NCBI RefSeq assembly: GCF_013408525.1
Contig: NZ_JACBZM010000001.1
Span: 1,860,001 to 1,924,000 of the forward strand
DNA from: Nocardioides aromaticivorans
Lineage (GTDB): Bacteria; Actinomycetota; Actinomycetes; Propionibacteriales; Nocardioidaceae
Length of the DNA: 64,000 nt
Reading direction: 5' to 3'
Below the pieces are notes generated by a model that did not search any database, was not told the origin of the DNA, and saw only the letters and a program-made list of their open reading frames with translations. Positions 1 through 11,093 of this stretch are shown one piece after another. Each line of letters starts with the position of its first letter. Position 1 is the stretch's first letter. The position numbers and the translations under genes were made by a program.

Positions 1-2
1 AC

Positions 3-605
3 GCGCCCTACCCGGACGACCTCACGGCGTACTGCGCCCACAGCCGGCTCTGGCCGCCGACCGTCCCGCCGCCGCTCGACCACACCCGCCACACACTGGT
101 GACGACCTTCCCCACCGACGCCGGCCGGGCCGGCGCCGCGCTGCTCACGAAGGCCGTCGCGTCGATGGTCGCGCTCGACCCGACGATCCGCGCCGTGCTG
201 TGGGCGCCGGCCGACCACGTGGTCCTGCCGGCCGCCTTCCGTGAGCTCGCCCTCGACGGGCAACCCTCCTCGCTGATGCTCACGTGGGTCGCGTGCAACG
301 TCGACGCCCACCCCGACGGGCACCTGACGGGCCACACCCGCGGGCTCGGCGCCCTCGGCCTGATGGACGTGGAGATCCCGTCGACCGGCCGCGACGCGGG
401 CGAGACGCTCGAGCAGCTCCACGGGCTGGCGCAGTACCAGCTCGCCGACGGCGGGGTGATCGCCGACGGCGACACCGTCGGCGGCAGCGCCCGGGAGCAG
501 ATCGTCGTCCGGCACGCCCCGTCGGCGTACGACCCCGGCGTGACCGTGCTGCGCCTCGAGCCCGGTGCGAGCCCGCGCAGGCGCGGCCTGTTCCGGCGCG
601 CCTGA
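3..605 (+). CDS. DUF4261 domain protein, 5' end cut by window
   Basis: The frame is open from the first bases of the window, so the true start lies upstream; 200 codons are visible. The last ~60 residues have the layout I associate with DUF4261: a GLGALGLMDVEI strand, a short helix (LEQLHGLAQYQL), then GDTVGG and a closing VTVLRLEP strand. Members of this family are small soluble proteins of unknown biochemistry. There is no signal peptide or membrane segment in the visible part. A GTG at 99 and downstream starts exist, but the frame is equally coding-like before it. The lipoate ligase-like gene starts 33 bp downstream with its own promoter-like box, so the two need not be co-transcribed. Family assignment is by remembered pattern; function unknown. 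Confidence 0.7.
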   Translation, partial: APYPDDLTAYCAHSRLWPPTVPPPLDHTRHTLVTTFPTDAGRAGAALLTKAVASMVALDPTIRAVLWAPADHVVLPAAFRELALDGQPSSLMLTWVACNVDAHPDGHLTGHTRGLGALGLMDVEIPSTGRDAGETLEQLHGLAQYQLADGGVIADGDTVGGSAREQIVVRHAPSAYDPGVTVLRLEPGASPRRRGLFRRA

Positions 606-626
606 CCCGCCGCCACGAGCCTGCGG

Positions 627-632
627 CACAAT
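627..632 (+). promoter_or_regulatory. -10 box CACAAT, leaderless start of lipoate ligase-like gene
   Basis: CACAAT (NANNNT) ends exactly 6 nt before the ATG at 639, the spacing shared by many genes in this window; transcription would begin at the start codon. No Shine-Dalgarno sequence is present. Confidence 0.4.
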
Positions 633-638
633 CCGCCC

Positions 639-1319
639 ATGCGGCTGCTCGAGCTCACCGGGTCGATCGCGGACTTCCACGCCCGCCCGATCCCCGACGA
701 CCTGCCGGAGGCCGAGGCCTGGTCCTACCGGCCGCCCGGCCGCGGCCTCGTGCTCGGGAGCGCGCAGCAGGAGTCGATCGCCGACCTCGCCGCCGCCGAG
801 CGGGCCGGCATCGCCGTCGCCAAGCGGCGCAGCGGCGGTGGGGCGGTGTACGTCGACCCGGCGCGCTGCGTGTGGGTGGACGTCGTGCTGCCGCCCCACG
901 ACGAGCGGTGGAGCGACGACGTGCGGGAGGCGACGTACTGGCTGGGCGAAGCCTGGCAGCGCGCGCTCGCCTCGCTCGGGATCGACACCCGCCTCTACCG
1001 CGGCGGCCTGGAGCAGACGCCGTGGGGACGGCTGGTCTGCTTCGCGGCGCTCGGGCCCGGCGAGGTGCTGGTCGGCGACCGCAAGCTCGTCGGCATCTCC
1101 CAGCGCCGCACCCGCGCCGGGGCGCGCTTCCAGTGCATCGCCTACGACCGGTGGGACGCGCACGACGTCCTCGACCTGCTCGACCTCTCCGACGCCGACC
1201 GGACCGCCGCGGCCGCGGACCTCGCCACCCGCGCCACGGGCGTGGGCGACCACCTCGACGCGCTCCGCGCCGCGATCGTCGCCGAGCTGCTCGGGTCCGG
1301 GCGCACGCCGGTCGAGTAG
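639..1319 (+). CDS. lplA: Lipoate--protein ligase A-like protein (BPL/LPL family)
   Basis: 226 aa. Family members attach lipoate, or transfer octanoyl/lipoyl groups, to the lysine of lipoyl domains. Two hallmarks are visible: RRSGGGAVY at residues 63-71 (substrate-binding loop) and GDRKLVGISQRR from residue 146, with Lys149 in the position of the conserved catalytic/adenylate-binding lysine. The protein is shorter than E. coli LplA, so the accessory C-terminal domain is absent, as in many actinobacterial and LipL/LipM-type members. It lies close to aceE and aceF, whose E2 carries a lipoyl domain, so it plausibly lipoylates that E2; this is inference. An LplA-type ligase, an amidotransferase or a biotin-ligase relative cannot be separated from sequence alone. 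Confidence 0.75.
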   Translation: MRLLELTGSIADFHARPIPDDLPEAEAWSYRPPGRGLVLGSAQQESIADLAAAERAGIAVAKRRSGGGAVYVDPARCVWVDVVLPPHDERWSDDVREATYWLGEAWQRALASLGIDTRLYRGGLEQTPWGRLVCFAALGPGEVLVGDRKLVGISQRRTRAGARFQCIAYDRWDAHDVLDLLDLSDADRTAAAADLATRATGVGDHLDALRAAIVAELLGSGRTPVE

Positions 1320-1455
1320 CCGCGCGCGAGGGGACGTCATGCGAACCGTGCGCGATGACGCTCGATTCGTATGACGTCATCGGCGGCGACCCCGTGCAAC
1401 CGACCACGCTCGACCAGCAGGGAAAGTGCCCCTCGCCTGACGACCCATGCGCTGA

Positions 1456-1461
1456 CAACAT
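1456..1461 (+). promoter_or_regulatory. -10 box CAACAT before LysR start, within a dyad
   Basis: CAACAT ends 6 nt before the GTG start at 1468. It lies inside a dyad, CCATG (1445-1449) and CATGG (1459-1463), which could be an autoregulatory LysR site. An 8-bp palindrome TGACGTCA lies upstream near 1372. Roles are inferred. Confidence 0.3.
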
Positions 1462-1467
1462 GGATGG

Positions 1468-2364
1468 GTGGACCTCGACACCATCCGTGCATTCCTCGCG
1501 GTCGCCGACGGGCAGACCGTCACCGAGACGGCCGAGCGCGCGCACCGCACGCAGCCGGCGGTGTCGCGGGCGCTGGCCCGCCTCGAGCGGGACGTGGGTA
1601 CGCCGCTGCTGCAGCGCGTCGGCCGCGGCCTCGTCCTCACCCCGGCCGGGCGGGAGCTGGTGCGGCACGCCCGGGACACCCTCGACGCCTACGAGCGCGG
1701 GGTCCGCTCGGTGCAGGACGCCACGGCCCCGGACGGCGGGTTCGTGCCGCTGGCCTTCCTGCACACGCTGGGCACGTGGCTGGTCCCGGAGCTGATCCGG
1801 GAGTTCCGCACGCAGCGGCCGAACGTCCGCTTCGACCTGCGCCAGCACGGCGACGCCGGCCTCGTCGACGACCTGCTCAACGGCGTGGTCGACCTGGCGG
1901 TCACCGGCGACCGCCCGCAGCTCGCGCCGCTGGAGGGCCGGCGGCTCTTCCTGGAGCCGCTGCGGCTGGTGGTCCCGCCGGACCACCGGCTCGCCACCCG
2001 TCGTACGGCGCGGCTGGCGGATGTCGCGGACGAGCAGTTCATCGTGCTGAAGCCGGGCTTCAGCCTGCGCGCGGTGACCGAGGACCTGTGCGGGCAGGTC
2101 GGCTTCGAGCCGCGGATCGGGTTCGAGGGCGAGGAGGTCGAGACGATCCGCGGCCTCGTCTCGGCGGGCCTCGGGGTGGCCCTGCTGCCCGAGCTGCGCG
2201 GCAGCGCCGCCGCGACCGCGCCCTCGTTGAAGGTCACCGACGTCAACGCCTCCCGCGAGATCGGCCTGGCCTGGGTCAAGGACCGGCGGCTGCCGCCGGC
2301 GTCCGAGCACTTCCGTGAGCACGCGCTCCGGACCAGCCGGAAGATCCATGTCACAGACGCATGA
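1468..2364 (+). CDS. LysR family transcriptional regulator
   Basis: 298 aa, the usual LysR length. The N-terminal winged helix-turn-helix is clear (MDLDTIRAFLAVADG, with TQPAVSRALARLER as recognition region, residues ~1-60), followed by a two-lobed effector-binding domain (~90-290) with DLAVTGDRP and the typical SAGLGVALLPEL turn. The GTG at 1468 is chosen because the LysR N-terminus begins there; the ATG at 1460 is in another frame. It reads toward aceE, 83 bp upstream of it and on the same strand. This suggests, but does not prove, that it regulates the pyruvate dehydrogenase genes or the lipoate ligase-like gene. Effector unknown. Confidence 0.9.
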   Translation: MDLDTIRAFLAVADGQTVTETAERAHRTQPAVSRALARLERDVGTPLLQRVGRGLVLTPAGRELVRHARDTLDAYERGVRSVQDATAPDGGFVPLAFLHTLGTWLVPELIREFRTQRPNVRFDLRQHGDAGLVDDLLNGVVDLAVTGDRPQLAPLEGRRLFLEPLRLVVPPDHRLATRRTARLADVADEQFIVLKPGFSLRAVTEDLCGQVGFEPRIGFEGEEVETIRGLVSAGLGVALLPELRGSAAATAPSLKVTDVNASREIGLAWVKDRRLPPASEHFREHALRTSRKIHVTDA

Positions 2365-2383
2365 TTTGAGTCAGAACTAGGCA

Positions 2384-2413
2384 TTGGACGCATTCCGGAT
2401 CCTCACGCACGAT
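2384..2413 (+). promoter_or_regulatory. Candidate promoter of aceE
   Basis: TTGGAC (2384-2389), 18-bp spacer, CACGAT (2408-2413). Transcription would start near 2420 and give a ~28-nt leader carrying the GGAGG at 2437-2441. This agrees with the ATG at 2448 as start and not the in-frame ATG at 2412, which would overlap the -10 box. Confidence 0.35.
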
Positions 2414-2447
2414 GGTGACGCCCATCACCACCGACCGGAGGACACGG

Positions 2448-5105
<2,658 letters not shown>

Positions 5106-5116
5106 GGACAGCAACA

Positions 5117-6376
5117 GTGGAGAGCCCCATGGAGATTCGCGTTCCCGACATCGGCGACTTCACCGACGTACCCGTGATCGAGGTGCTCGTCACCCCGGGC
5201 ACGGAGGTACGCGCCGAGGACCCGCTCATCACCCTCGAGACCGACAAGGCCACGATGGAGGTGCCCTCGCCCGTCGACGGGACGATCGTGTCCCTGTCCG
5301 TCGCCATCGGCGACAAGGTCAGCCAGGGCAGTGTCATCGCGATCGCCGAGGTCGCCGGTGCCGCGGAGCCCGCCCCGGCCCCGGTGGTCGAGGAGACCGC
5401 CACCCCGGTGGTCGAGGAGGTTGCGCAGCAACCGTCACGAGACCCCGAGACGTCGACGCCCGAGCCGACCACCGTCTCCGCCTCCGGCAACGTCCGGGCC
5501 ACCCCGCTGGTACGCCGCCTCGCGACCGAGCTCGAGGTCGACCTGGCCGCCGTGTCCGGCTCCGGCCCGAAGGGCCGGATCACCAAGCAGGACCTGCTCG
5601 GGCACTACGAGAAGTCCCTCGCCCCGGCGAATGCGGCCGGCGGCACCGGCATCCCGCCGATCCCCGAGGTCGACTTCTCGAAGTTCGGCCCGGTCCGCAC
5701 CGTCCCGCTCTCGCGGATCAAGAAGCTGTCGGGCCCGCACCTGCACCGCTCGTGGCTCAACGTCCCGCACGTGACCCACGCCGACGAGGCCGACATCACC
5801 GAGCTCGACGCCTACCGCCGCGAGCTCGACGCGGCCGCGAAGGCCGAGGGCTACCGGGTCACGCTGCTCAGCTTCCTGCTGAAGGCCTCGGCGTCGGCGC
5901 TGCGGAAGTACCCCGAGCTCAACAGCTCGCTGTCGGGCGAGGACCTCGTCCTCAAGGACTACGTCAACATCGGCGTCGCCGTCGACACCCCTGACGGCCT
6001 GGTCGTACCCGTGGTCAAGGACGTCGACCGCAAGGGCATCGGCGAGCTCAGCCGCGACCTCGGCGAGCTGTCGGCGAAGGCGCGCGACGGCAAGCTCAGC
6101 GCGTCGGACATGCAGGGCGCGACCTTCACGATCAGCAGCCTGGGCGGCATCGGCGGCACCCACTTCACGCCGATCGTCAACGCGCCCGAGGTGGCCATCC
6201 TCGGCGTCGTACGCTCGAAGATGGCTCCGGTCTGGGACGGAGAGGCTTTCGTTCCGCGCCTGATGCTGCCACTGTGCCTCTCGTACGACCACCGCGTGAT
6301 CGATGGCGCCCTCGCGGCCCGCTTCACGGCGCACCTGGCACACCTTGCCGCCGACGTACGCCGCCTGGTCCTCTGA
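5117..6376 (+). CDS. aceF: Dihydrolipoamide acyltransferase, pyruvate dehydrogenase E2
   Basis: 419 aa. One N-terminal lipoyl domain (lipoylated Lys44 in ETDKATMEVP), a linker (~85-125), a peripheral subunit-binding domain (RATPLVRRLATELEVDL through GPKGRITKQDLL) and a catalytic acetyltransferase domain ending in SYDHRVIDGALAARF with the catalytic His-Asp. The GTG at 5117 is preferred because GAGGA lies 8 nt upstream; the ATG at 5129 would remove four residues. The linker contains a 15-residue segment (97-111, PVVEEVAQQPSRDPE) encoded by a palindromic repeat that recurs at 28384-28427 in a sigma-factor gene. With aceE it forms an operon, and pyc follows after 52 bp. A branched-chain or 2-oxoglutarate E2 is excluded mainly by the adjacent aceE. 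Confidence 0.93.
   Translation: MESPMEIRVPDIGDFTDVPVIEVLVTPGTEVRAEDPLITLETDKATMEVPSPVDGTIVSLSVAIGDKVSQGSVIAIAEVAGAAEPAPAPVVEETATPVVEEVAQQPSRDPETSTPEPTTVSASGNVRATPLVRRLATELEVDLAAVSGSGPKGRITKQDLLGHYEKSLAPANAAGGTGIPPIPEVDFSKFGPVRTVPLSRIKKLSGPHLHRSWLNVPHVTHADEADITELDAYRRELDAAAKAEGYRVTLLSFLLKASASALRKYPELNSSLSGEDLVLKDYVNIGVAVDTPDGLVVPVVKDVDRKGIGELSRDLGELSAKARDGKLSASDMQGATFTISSLGGIGGTHFTPIVNAPEVAILGVVRSKMAPVWDGEAFVPRLMLPLCLSYDHRVIDGALAARFTAHLAHLAADVRRLVL
5405..5448 (+). repeat. Palindromic repeat inside aceF, copy 1 of 2
   Basis: A 44-bp segment that matches 28384-28427 (opposite strand) at 41 of 44 positions. Its core is the hairpin GGTTGC-GCA-GCAACC; the other copy has GGTCGC-GCA-GCGACC, so two of the three differences are a paired T-A to C-G exchange that preserves the stem. 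It is read in frame as PVVEEVAQQPSRDPE in the E2 linker. Confidence 0.75.
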
Positions 6377-6428
6377 CGTACCGCCCGACCGTTCCACACC
6401 GAGGTTCCGACCACCCCCAGGAGCACCG

Positions 6429-9400
6429 ATGTTCACCAAGGTCCTTGTCGCCAACCGCGGCGAGATCGCGATCCGCGCCTTCCGCGCCGCCTACGAGCTG
6501 GGGATCAGGACGGTCGCCGTCTTCCCCCACGAGGACCGGGGCTCGGAGCACCGGCTGAAGGCGGACGAGGCCTACGAGATCGGTGAGCGGGGGCACCCGG
6601 TGCGGGCCTACCTCGACCCGGAGGCCATCGTCGCGACGGCGGTGGCCTGCGGGGCGGACGCGATCTACCCCGGCTACGGCTTCCTCTCGGAGAACCCGGC
6701 GCTCGCCGAGGCCTGTGCCGAGGCCGGCATCACCTTCATCGGGCCGGACTCGACGGTGCTGGAGCTGACCGGCAACAAGGCGCGCGCGATCGCGGCGGCC
6801 AAGGCGGCCGGCGTACCGACCCTGCAGAGCGTCGACCCGTCGACCGACGTCGACGCCCTCGTCGCGGCGGCGGAGGCCATCCCGGCGCCGCTCTTCGTCA
6901 AGGCCGTCGCCGGTGGCGGCGGCCGCGGCATGCGTCGCGTCGACGACCGGGCCCAGCTGCGCGAGGCGATCGAGACCTGCATGCGCGAGGCGGAGGCGGC
7001 CTTCGGCGACCCGACCGTCTTCATCGAGCAGGCCGTCGTCGACCCGCGCCACATCGAGGTGCAGGTCCTCGCCGACGGCACCGGCACGGACGAGGGCACG
7101 ATCCACCTCTACGAGCGGGACTGCTCCGTGCAGCGGCGCCACCAGAAGGTCGTGGAGATCGCCCCGGCGCCCAACCTGGACCCGGAGATCCGCGACCGGA
7201 TGTGCGCCGACGCGGTGCGCTTCGCGCGCGAGATCGGCTACAAGAACGCCGGCACCGTGGAGTTCCTGCTCGACCCCGCCGGCAACTACGTCTTCATCGA
7301 GATGAACCCCCGCATCCAGGTCGAGCACACGGTGACCGAGGAGGTCACCGACGTCGACCTCGTGCAGTCGCAGATGCGGATCGCGGCCGGCGAGACCCTG
7401 GCCGACCTCGGCCTGGCCCAGTCCGAGATCGTGCTGCGCGGCTCCGCACTGCAGTGCCGGATCACCACCGAGGACCCCGCCAACGGCTTCCGTCCCGACA
7501 CCGGCGTCATCACGACCTACCGCTCCCCCGGCGGTGGCGGCGTCCGCGTCGACGGCGGCACCGTCTACACCGGCGCCGAGGTCTCCGCCCACTTCGACTC
7601 GATGCTCGCGAAGCTGACCTGTCGCGGCCGGACCTTCGAGAAGGCCGCCGAGAAGGCGCGGCGGGCGGTGGCGGAGTTCCGCATCCGCGGCGTCTCCACG
7701 AACATCCCCTTCCTGCAGGCCGTCCTCGAGGACCCCGACTTCGTCGCGGGCGGCGTCACGACGTCGTTCATCGAGACCCACCCGCAGCTGCTCCAGGCCC
7801 GCGGCTCCGGCGACCGCGGCAGCAAGCTGCTCGCCTTCCTCGCCGATGTCACCGTCAACAAGCCGTACGGCGCCGCGCGGGCCTCGGTCGACCCGGCGTC
7901 CAAGCTGCCGGCGCTGGACCTGTCGCTCCCCGTCCCGGACGGCTCCCGCCAGCAGCTGCTCGCCGTGGGCCCGGAGGCCTTCGCCGCCGAGCTGCGCGCC
8001 CGCACCGGCGTCGCGGTCACCGACACCACCTTCCGCGACGCCCACCAGTCGCTGCTCGCGACCCGCGTGCGCACCATCGACCTGCTCGGCGTCGCCGACC
8101 ACGTCGCCCGGCTCACGCCGGAGCTGTGGTCGCTGGAGGCGTGGGGTGGCGCGACCTACGACGTCGCGCTCCGCTTCCTCGCCGAGGACCCGTGGGAGCG
8201 GCTCGCCGCGCTGCGCGAGGCCGTGCCCAACATCTGCCTGCAGATGCTGCTCCGCGGGCGCAACACGGTCGGCTACACGCCGTACCCGACGGCGGTGACG
8301 GAGGCCTTCGTCGAGGAGGCGGCCGCCACCGGCATCGACGTCTTCCGGATCTTCGACGCGCTCAACGACGTCTCGCAGATGCGGCCCGCGATCGACGCGG
8401 TGCGCGCGACCGGCACGACGGTCGCCGAGGTCGCGCTCTGCTACACCGGCGACCTGTCCTCGCCGGGCGAGAGGCTCTACACGCTCGACTACTACCTGCG
8501 CCTGGCCGAGCAGATCGTCGACGCCGGGGCGCACGTGCTGGCGATCAAGGACATGGCCGGCCTGCTCCGGGCCCCCGCCGCGCGGACGCTGGTCACCGCG
8601 CTGCGCGAGCGCTTCGACCTGCCGGTGCACCTGCACACGCACGACACCCCCGGCGGCCAGCTCGCCACCCTGCTCGCCGCGATCGACGCCGGCGTGGACG
8701 CGGTCGACGCGGCCTGCGCCTCGATGTCCGGTACGACGTCGCAGCCGGCCCTGTCCGCGCTGGTCGCCACCACCGACCACTCGCCGCGGACCACGGGTCT
8801 CTCGCTCGACGGCGTCAACGCCCTCGAGCCCTACTGGGAGGCGACCCGCCGGCTCTACGCACCCTTCGAGTCCGGCCTGCCGGCCCCGACCGGCCGCGTC
8901 TACACGCACGAGATCCCCGGCGGCCAGCTCTCCAACCTGCGCCAGCAGGCGATCGCGCTCGGCCTCGGCGAGAAGTTCGAGCAGGTCGAGGACATGTACG
9001 CCGCCGCCAACCGGATCCTCGGCAATGTCCCGAAGGTGACCCCGTCGTCGAAGGTGATCGGCGACCTCGCCCTGTCCCTGGTCGCCGCCGGCGCCGACCC
9101 GGCCGCGTTCGAGGCCGACCCCGGTCGCTTCGACATCCCCGACTCCGTCGTCGGCTTCCTCAACGGCGAGCTCGGCGACCCGCCCGGCGGCTGGCCCGAG
9201 CCGTTCCGCTCGAAGGCCCTGGCCGGCAAGTCGTGGACGGCGCCCGAGCCGGTGCTGTCCGACGAGGACGCCGCGGCGTTGGAGACCGCTGATCGATCGG
9301 TGCGTCGTCGTACCCTCAACCGGCTGCTCTTCCCCGCGCCCACCCGGGCCTTCGACGAGGCCCGCCAGGCGTACGGCGACGTGTCGGTCCTGCCGACCCG

Positions 9401-9827
9401 CGACTACCTCTACGGCCTGTCCCAGGGCGAGGAGCACGAGGTCGAGCTCGAGGAGGGCGTCACCCTCCTGCTCGGCGTCGAGGCGGTCAGCGAGCCCGAC
9501 GAGCGCGGCTTCCGCACGGTCATGTGCACCATCAACGGCCAGCTCCGCCCGGTCTCCGTGCGGGACCGGTCGGTGTCCGCCGAGGTGCCCGTCGCCGAGA
9601 AGGCCGACCCCGCACGCGAGGGCCACGTCGCCGCTCCGTTCCAGGGCACGGTCACCCCGTCGGTCGCGGTCGGCGACAAGGTGGCGGCCGGCGACACGGT
9701 CGCGACGATCGAGGCGATGAAGATGGAGGCCTCCATCACCGCACCGGTCGGCGGCGTGGTGAAGCGGCTCGCGATCAGCGGCACGCAGCCCGTCGAGGGT
9801 GGCGACCTGGTGCTCGAGCTCGGCTGA
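6429..9827 (+). CDS. pyc: Pyruvate carboxylase
   Basis: 1132 aa, the usual length of single-chain pyruvate carboxylase, which makes oxaloacetate from pyruvate, bicarbonate and ATP (anaplerosis). The N-terminal biotin carboxylase domain starts FTKVLVANRGEIAIR and contains KAVAGGGGRGMR (ATP loop) and EMNPRIQVEHTVTEE. The central carboxyltransferase domain begins near residue 530 (TDTTFRDAHQSLLATR) and has the HLHTHDTPGG metal/substrate region. The C-terminal biotinyl domain has EAMKMEA with the biotinylated lysine at about residue 1098. ATG 6429 is preceded by AGGAG with a 5-nt spacer. Lying directly behind aceEF, it puts the acetyl-CoA and oxaloacetate branches of pyruvate use side by side. 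A biotin ligase is not seen in the window. Confidence 0.97.
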   Translation: MFTKVLVANRGEIAIRAFRAAYELGIRTVAVFPHEDRGSEHRLKADEAYEIGERGHPVRAYLDPEAIVATAVACGADAIYPGYGFLSENPALAEACAEAGITFIGPDSTVLELTGNKARAIAAAKAAGVPTLQSVDPSTDVDALVAAAEAIPAPLFVKAVAGGGGRGMRRVDDRAQLREAIETCMREAEAAFGDPTVFIEQAVVDPRHIEVQVLADGTGTDEGTIHLYERDCSVQRRHQKVVEIAPAPNLDPEIRDRMCADAVRFAREIGYKNAGTVEFLLDPAGNYVFIEMNPRIQVEHTVTEEVTDVDLVQSQMRIAAGETLADLGLAQSEIVLRGSALQCRITTEDPANGFRPDTGVITTYRSPGGGGVRVDGGTVYTGAEVSAHFDSMLAKLTCRGRTFEKAAEKARRAVAEFRIRGVSTNIPFLQAVLEDPDFVAGGVTTSFIETHPQLLQARGSGDRGSKLLAFLADVTVNKPYGAARASVDPASKLPALDLSLPVPDGSRQQLLAVGPEAFAAELRARTGVAVTDTTFRDAHQSLLATRVRTIDLLGVADHVARLTPELWSLEAWGGATYDVALRFLAEDPWERLAALREAVPNICLQMLLRGRNTVGYTPYPTAVTEAFVEEAAATGIDVFRIFDALNDVSQMRPAIDAVRATGTTVAEVALCYTGDLSSPGERLYTLDYYLRLAEQIVDAGAHVLAIKDMAGLLRAPAARTLVTALRERFDLPVHLHTHDTPGGQLATLLAAIDAGVDAVDAACASMSGTTSQPALSALVATTDHSPRTTGLSLDGVNALEPYWEATRRLYAPFESGLPAPTGRVYTHEIPGGQLSNLRQQAIALGLGEKFEQVEDMYAAANRILGNVPKVTPSSKVIGDLALSLVAAGADPAAFEADPGRFDIPDSVVGFLNGELGDPPGGWPEPFRSKALAGKSWTAPEPVLSDEDAAALETADRSVRRRTLNRLLFPAPTRAFDEARQAYGDVSVLPTRDYLYGLSQGEEHEVELEEGVTLLLGVEAVSEPDERGFRTVMCTINGQLRPVSVRDRSVSAEVPVAEKADPAREGHVAAPFQGTVTPSVAVGDKVAAGDTVATIEAMKMEASITAPVGGVVKRLAISGTQPVEGGDLVLELG

Positions 9828-9854
9828 GCTCTCGCACGCGGGGCTCTTGGTGAG

Positions 9855-9917
9855 CCACGCAACTACCGGAATCGTCGCCACAACGGCCGTTTCCCGACAA
9901 TTCTGGTAGGTGCGTGG
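9855..9917. repeat. Long imperfect palindrome downstream of pyc
   Basis: Arms 9855-9877 and 9895-9917 are complementary at 20 of 23 positions; the centre contains the perfect palindrome AACGGCCGTT (9882-9891). It starts 27 bp after the pyc stop and ends ~60 bp before the kinase start. No T-run follows. It could act as a terminator, a protein-binding dyad or an extragenic repeat. Confidence 0.6.
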
Positions 9918-9963
9918 CAGATCCGACCGGCCCGTGCCGGGATTGGGCGCGGCCGGACACGGA

Positions 9964-9969
9964 TAGGCT
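9964..9969 (+). promoter_or_regulatory. -10 box TAGGCT, leaderless start of kinase gene
   Basis: TAGGCT ends 7 nt before ATG 9977; TTGGGC at 9943-9948 is a possible -35 (15-bp spacer). The string GGATAGGCTC is identical to that in the promoter of the facing gene starting at 12458. Confidence 0.45.
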
Positions 9970-9976
9970 CACCGCC

Positions 9977-11077
9977 ATGGGCGAGGTCTTCGCAGGGCGC
10001 TACGAGCTGCTCGACCCCATTGCCGCGGGCGGCATGGGGACGGTGTGGCGGGTGCTCGACCGGACCGCCGGCGACGTCAAGGCGGCCAAGATGCTGCGCC
10101 AGACGGATGCCGCGATGCTGCTGCGGTTCGTGCGCGAGCAGTCGGTGCGGATCGACCACACCCACGTGGTGACGCCCCAGTCGTGGGCAGGTGTCGACGA
10201 CCGGGTGCTCTTCACGATGCCGCTGGTGCGCGGCGGGTCGGTGTCGGGGCTGATGAAGCGCAACGGCGGGACCCTGCCGCCGCGCTGGATCGCGGTGCTG
10301 ACCGACCAGACGCTCCAGGCGCTCGAGGCCGTCCACCTCGCCGGCATCGTGCACCGCGACATCAAGCCGGGCAACCTGCTCCTCGAGCCCACCGGCGCGG
10401 GGAGGCCGCACCTGCGGCTGACCGACTTCGGCATCGCGGTGCCGAGTGACGAGCCGCGACTGACGCACGTCGCGATGGTGATCGGGACGCCCGGCTACAT
10501 GCCGCCGGAGCAGTACCACGGCGCGGATCCCGACCCGAGCGCCGACATCTACGCCCTCGGCATCGTCGTGCTGGAGATGCTCACCGGGAAGCGGCCCTCC
10601 AGCGAGGGCGCGCCCGACCCGGTCGACGTCGGGCCGCTGCGCAACGGCAACCCCGAGCACGACGCGGTCCTCGACATCGTGGCCGCCGCGACGTCGTACG
10701 ACCCGGGGCAGCGGCCGAGCGCGACCGCGCTGCTGGGCCACCCGGCGCTGCGCTCGCTGGTCGCGCGCTGGGCCGACCCGGCGCTGGCCGACGACCTCGT
10801 CGTGCCGGACGAGTACCCCGCGACGCCGGACATCTCGGCCACCAACCTGCCGACCGCGCCGCATCCGCCGCCGCCCCCGAGCCACGCGTCGTCCGCGCCG
10901 CGTCCGCCGACGTCGACGCTGCCCCCGCCGCCGCCCACCGCCCCCCTCGTCACGCCCACGCGCCCCGACGTGCCGGCGCCGCACCGGAGCGGGGCGCGAA
11001 CGCCCGTCGACGCGTTCGTGCTGCTCGGCGTCGGGATCGTCGGGCTGCTGGTCGCGCTGTTCCTGCTGTTCGGCTGA
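9977..11077 (+). CDS. Membrane-anchored Hanks-type Ser/Thr protein kinase
   Basis: 366 aa. A complete kinase domain: glycine loop AAGGMGTVW (~16-24), Lys38 in the AxK position, catalytic HRDIKPGN (126-133), DFG (150-152), GTPGYMPPEQY activation/APE region and DIYALGIVVLEMLTG. A proline/threonine-rich linker (~290-340) follows, then one C-terminal transmembrane helix (VLLGVGIVGLLVALFLLFG) with nothing beyond it. It therefore lacks the extracellular PASTA or sensor domain of PknB-type kinases, and the C-terminus ends at the outer face. The facing gene (11094-12458, 16 bp away) encodes a secreted, membrane-anchored protein and has a nearly identical -10 element. A functional link, such as that protein acting as the extracellular sensor, is speculative. 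Confidence 0.93.
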   Translation: MGEVFAGRYELLDPIAAGGMGTVWRVLDRTAGDVKAAKMLRQTDAAMLLRFVREQSVRIDHTHVVTPQSWAGVDDRVLFTMPLVRGGSVSGLMKRNGGTLPPRWIAVLTDQTLQALEAVHLAGIVHRDIKPGNLLLEPTGAGRPHLRLTDFGIAVPSDEPRLTHVAMVIGTPGYMPPEQYHGADPDPSADIYALGIVVLEMLTGKRPSSEGAPDPVDVGPLRNGNPEHDAVLDIVAAATSYDPGQRPSATALLGHPALRSLVARWADPALADDLVVPDEYPATPDISATNLPTAPHPPPPPSHASSAPRPPTSTLPPPPPTAPLVTPTRPDVPAPHRSGARTPVDAFVLLGVGIVGLLVALFLLFG

Positions 11078-11093
11078 CGGTCGACCGTGCGGG

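Noticed and set aside
1372..1379. TGACGTCA palindrome as a defined regulator site
   Set aside because: An 8-bp palindrome is too short to assign and such strings occur by chance in GC-rich DNA.
655..2349. Long open frame on the minus strand opposite the lipoate ligase-like and LysR genes
   Set aside because: It is the mirror of genuine codon bias on the other strand; its translation is low in complexity (Arg/Ala/Pro) with no motif.
2412..2414. ATG 12 codons upstream as the aceE start
   Set aside because: It overlaps the -10-like box and lacks a ribosome site, whereas ATG 2448 has GGAGG at 6 nt.
6324..9881. 1185-codon frame antisense to pyc
   Set aside because: Same artefact; pyc is complete with all motifs.
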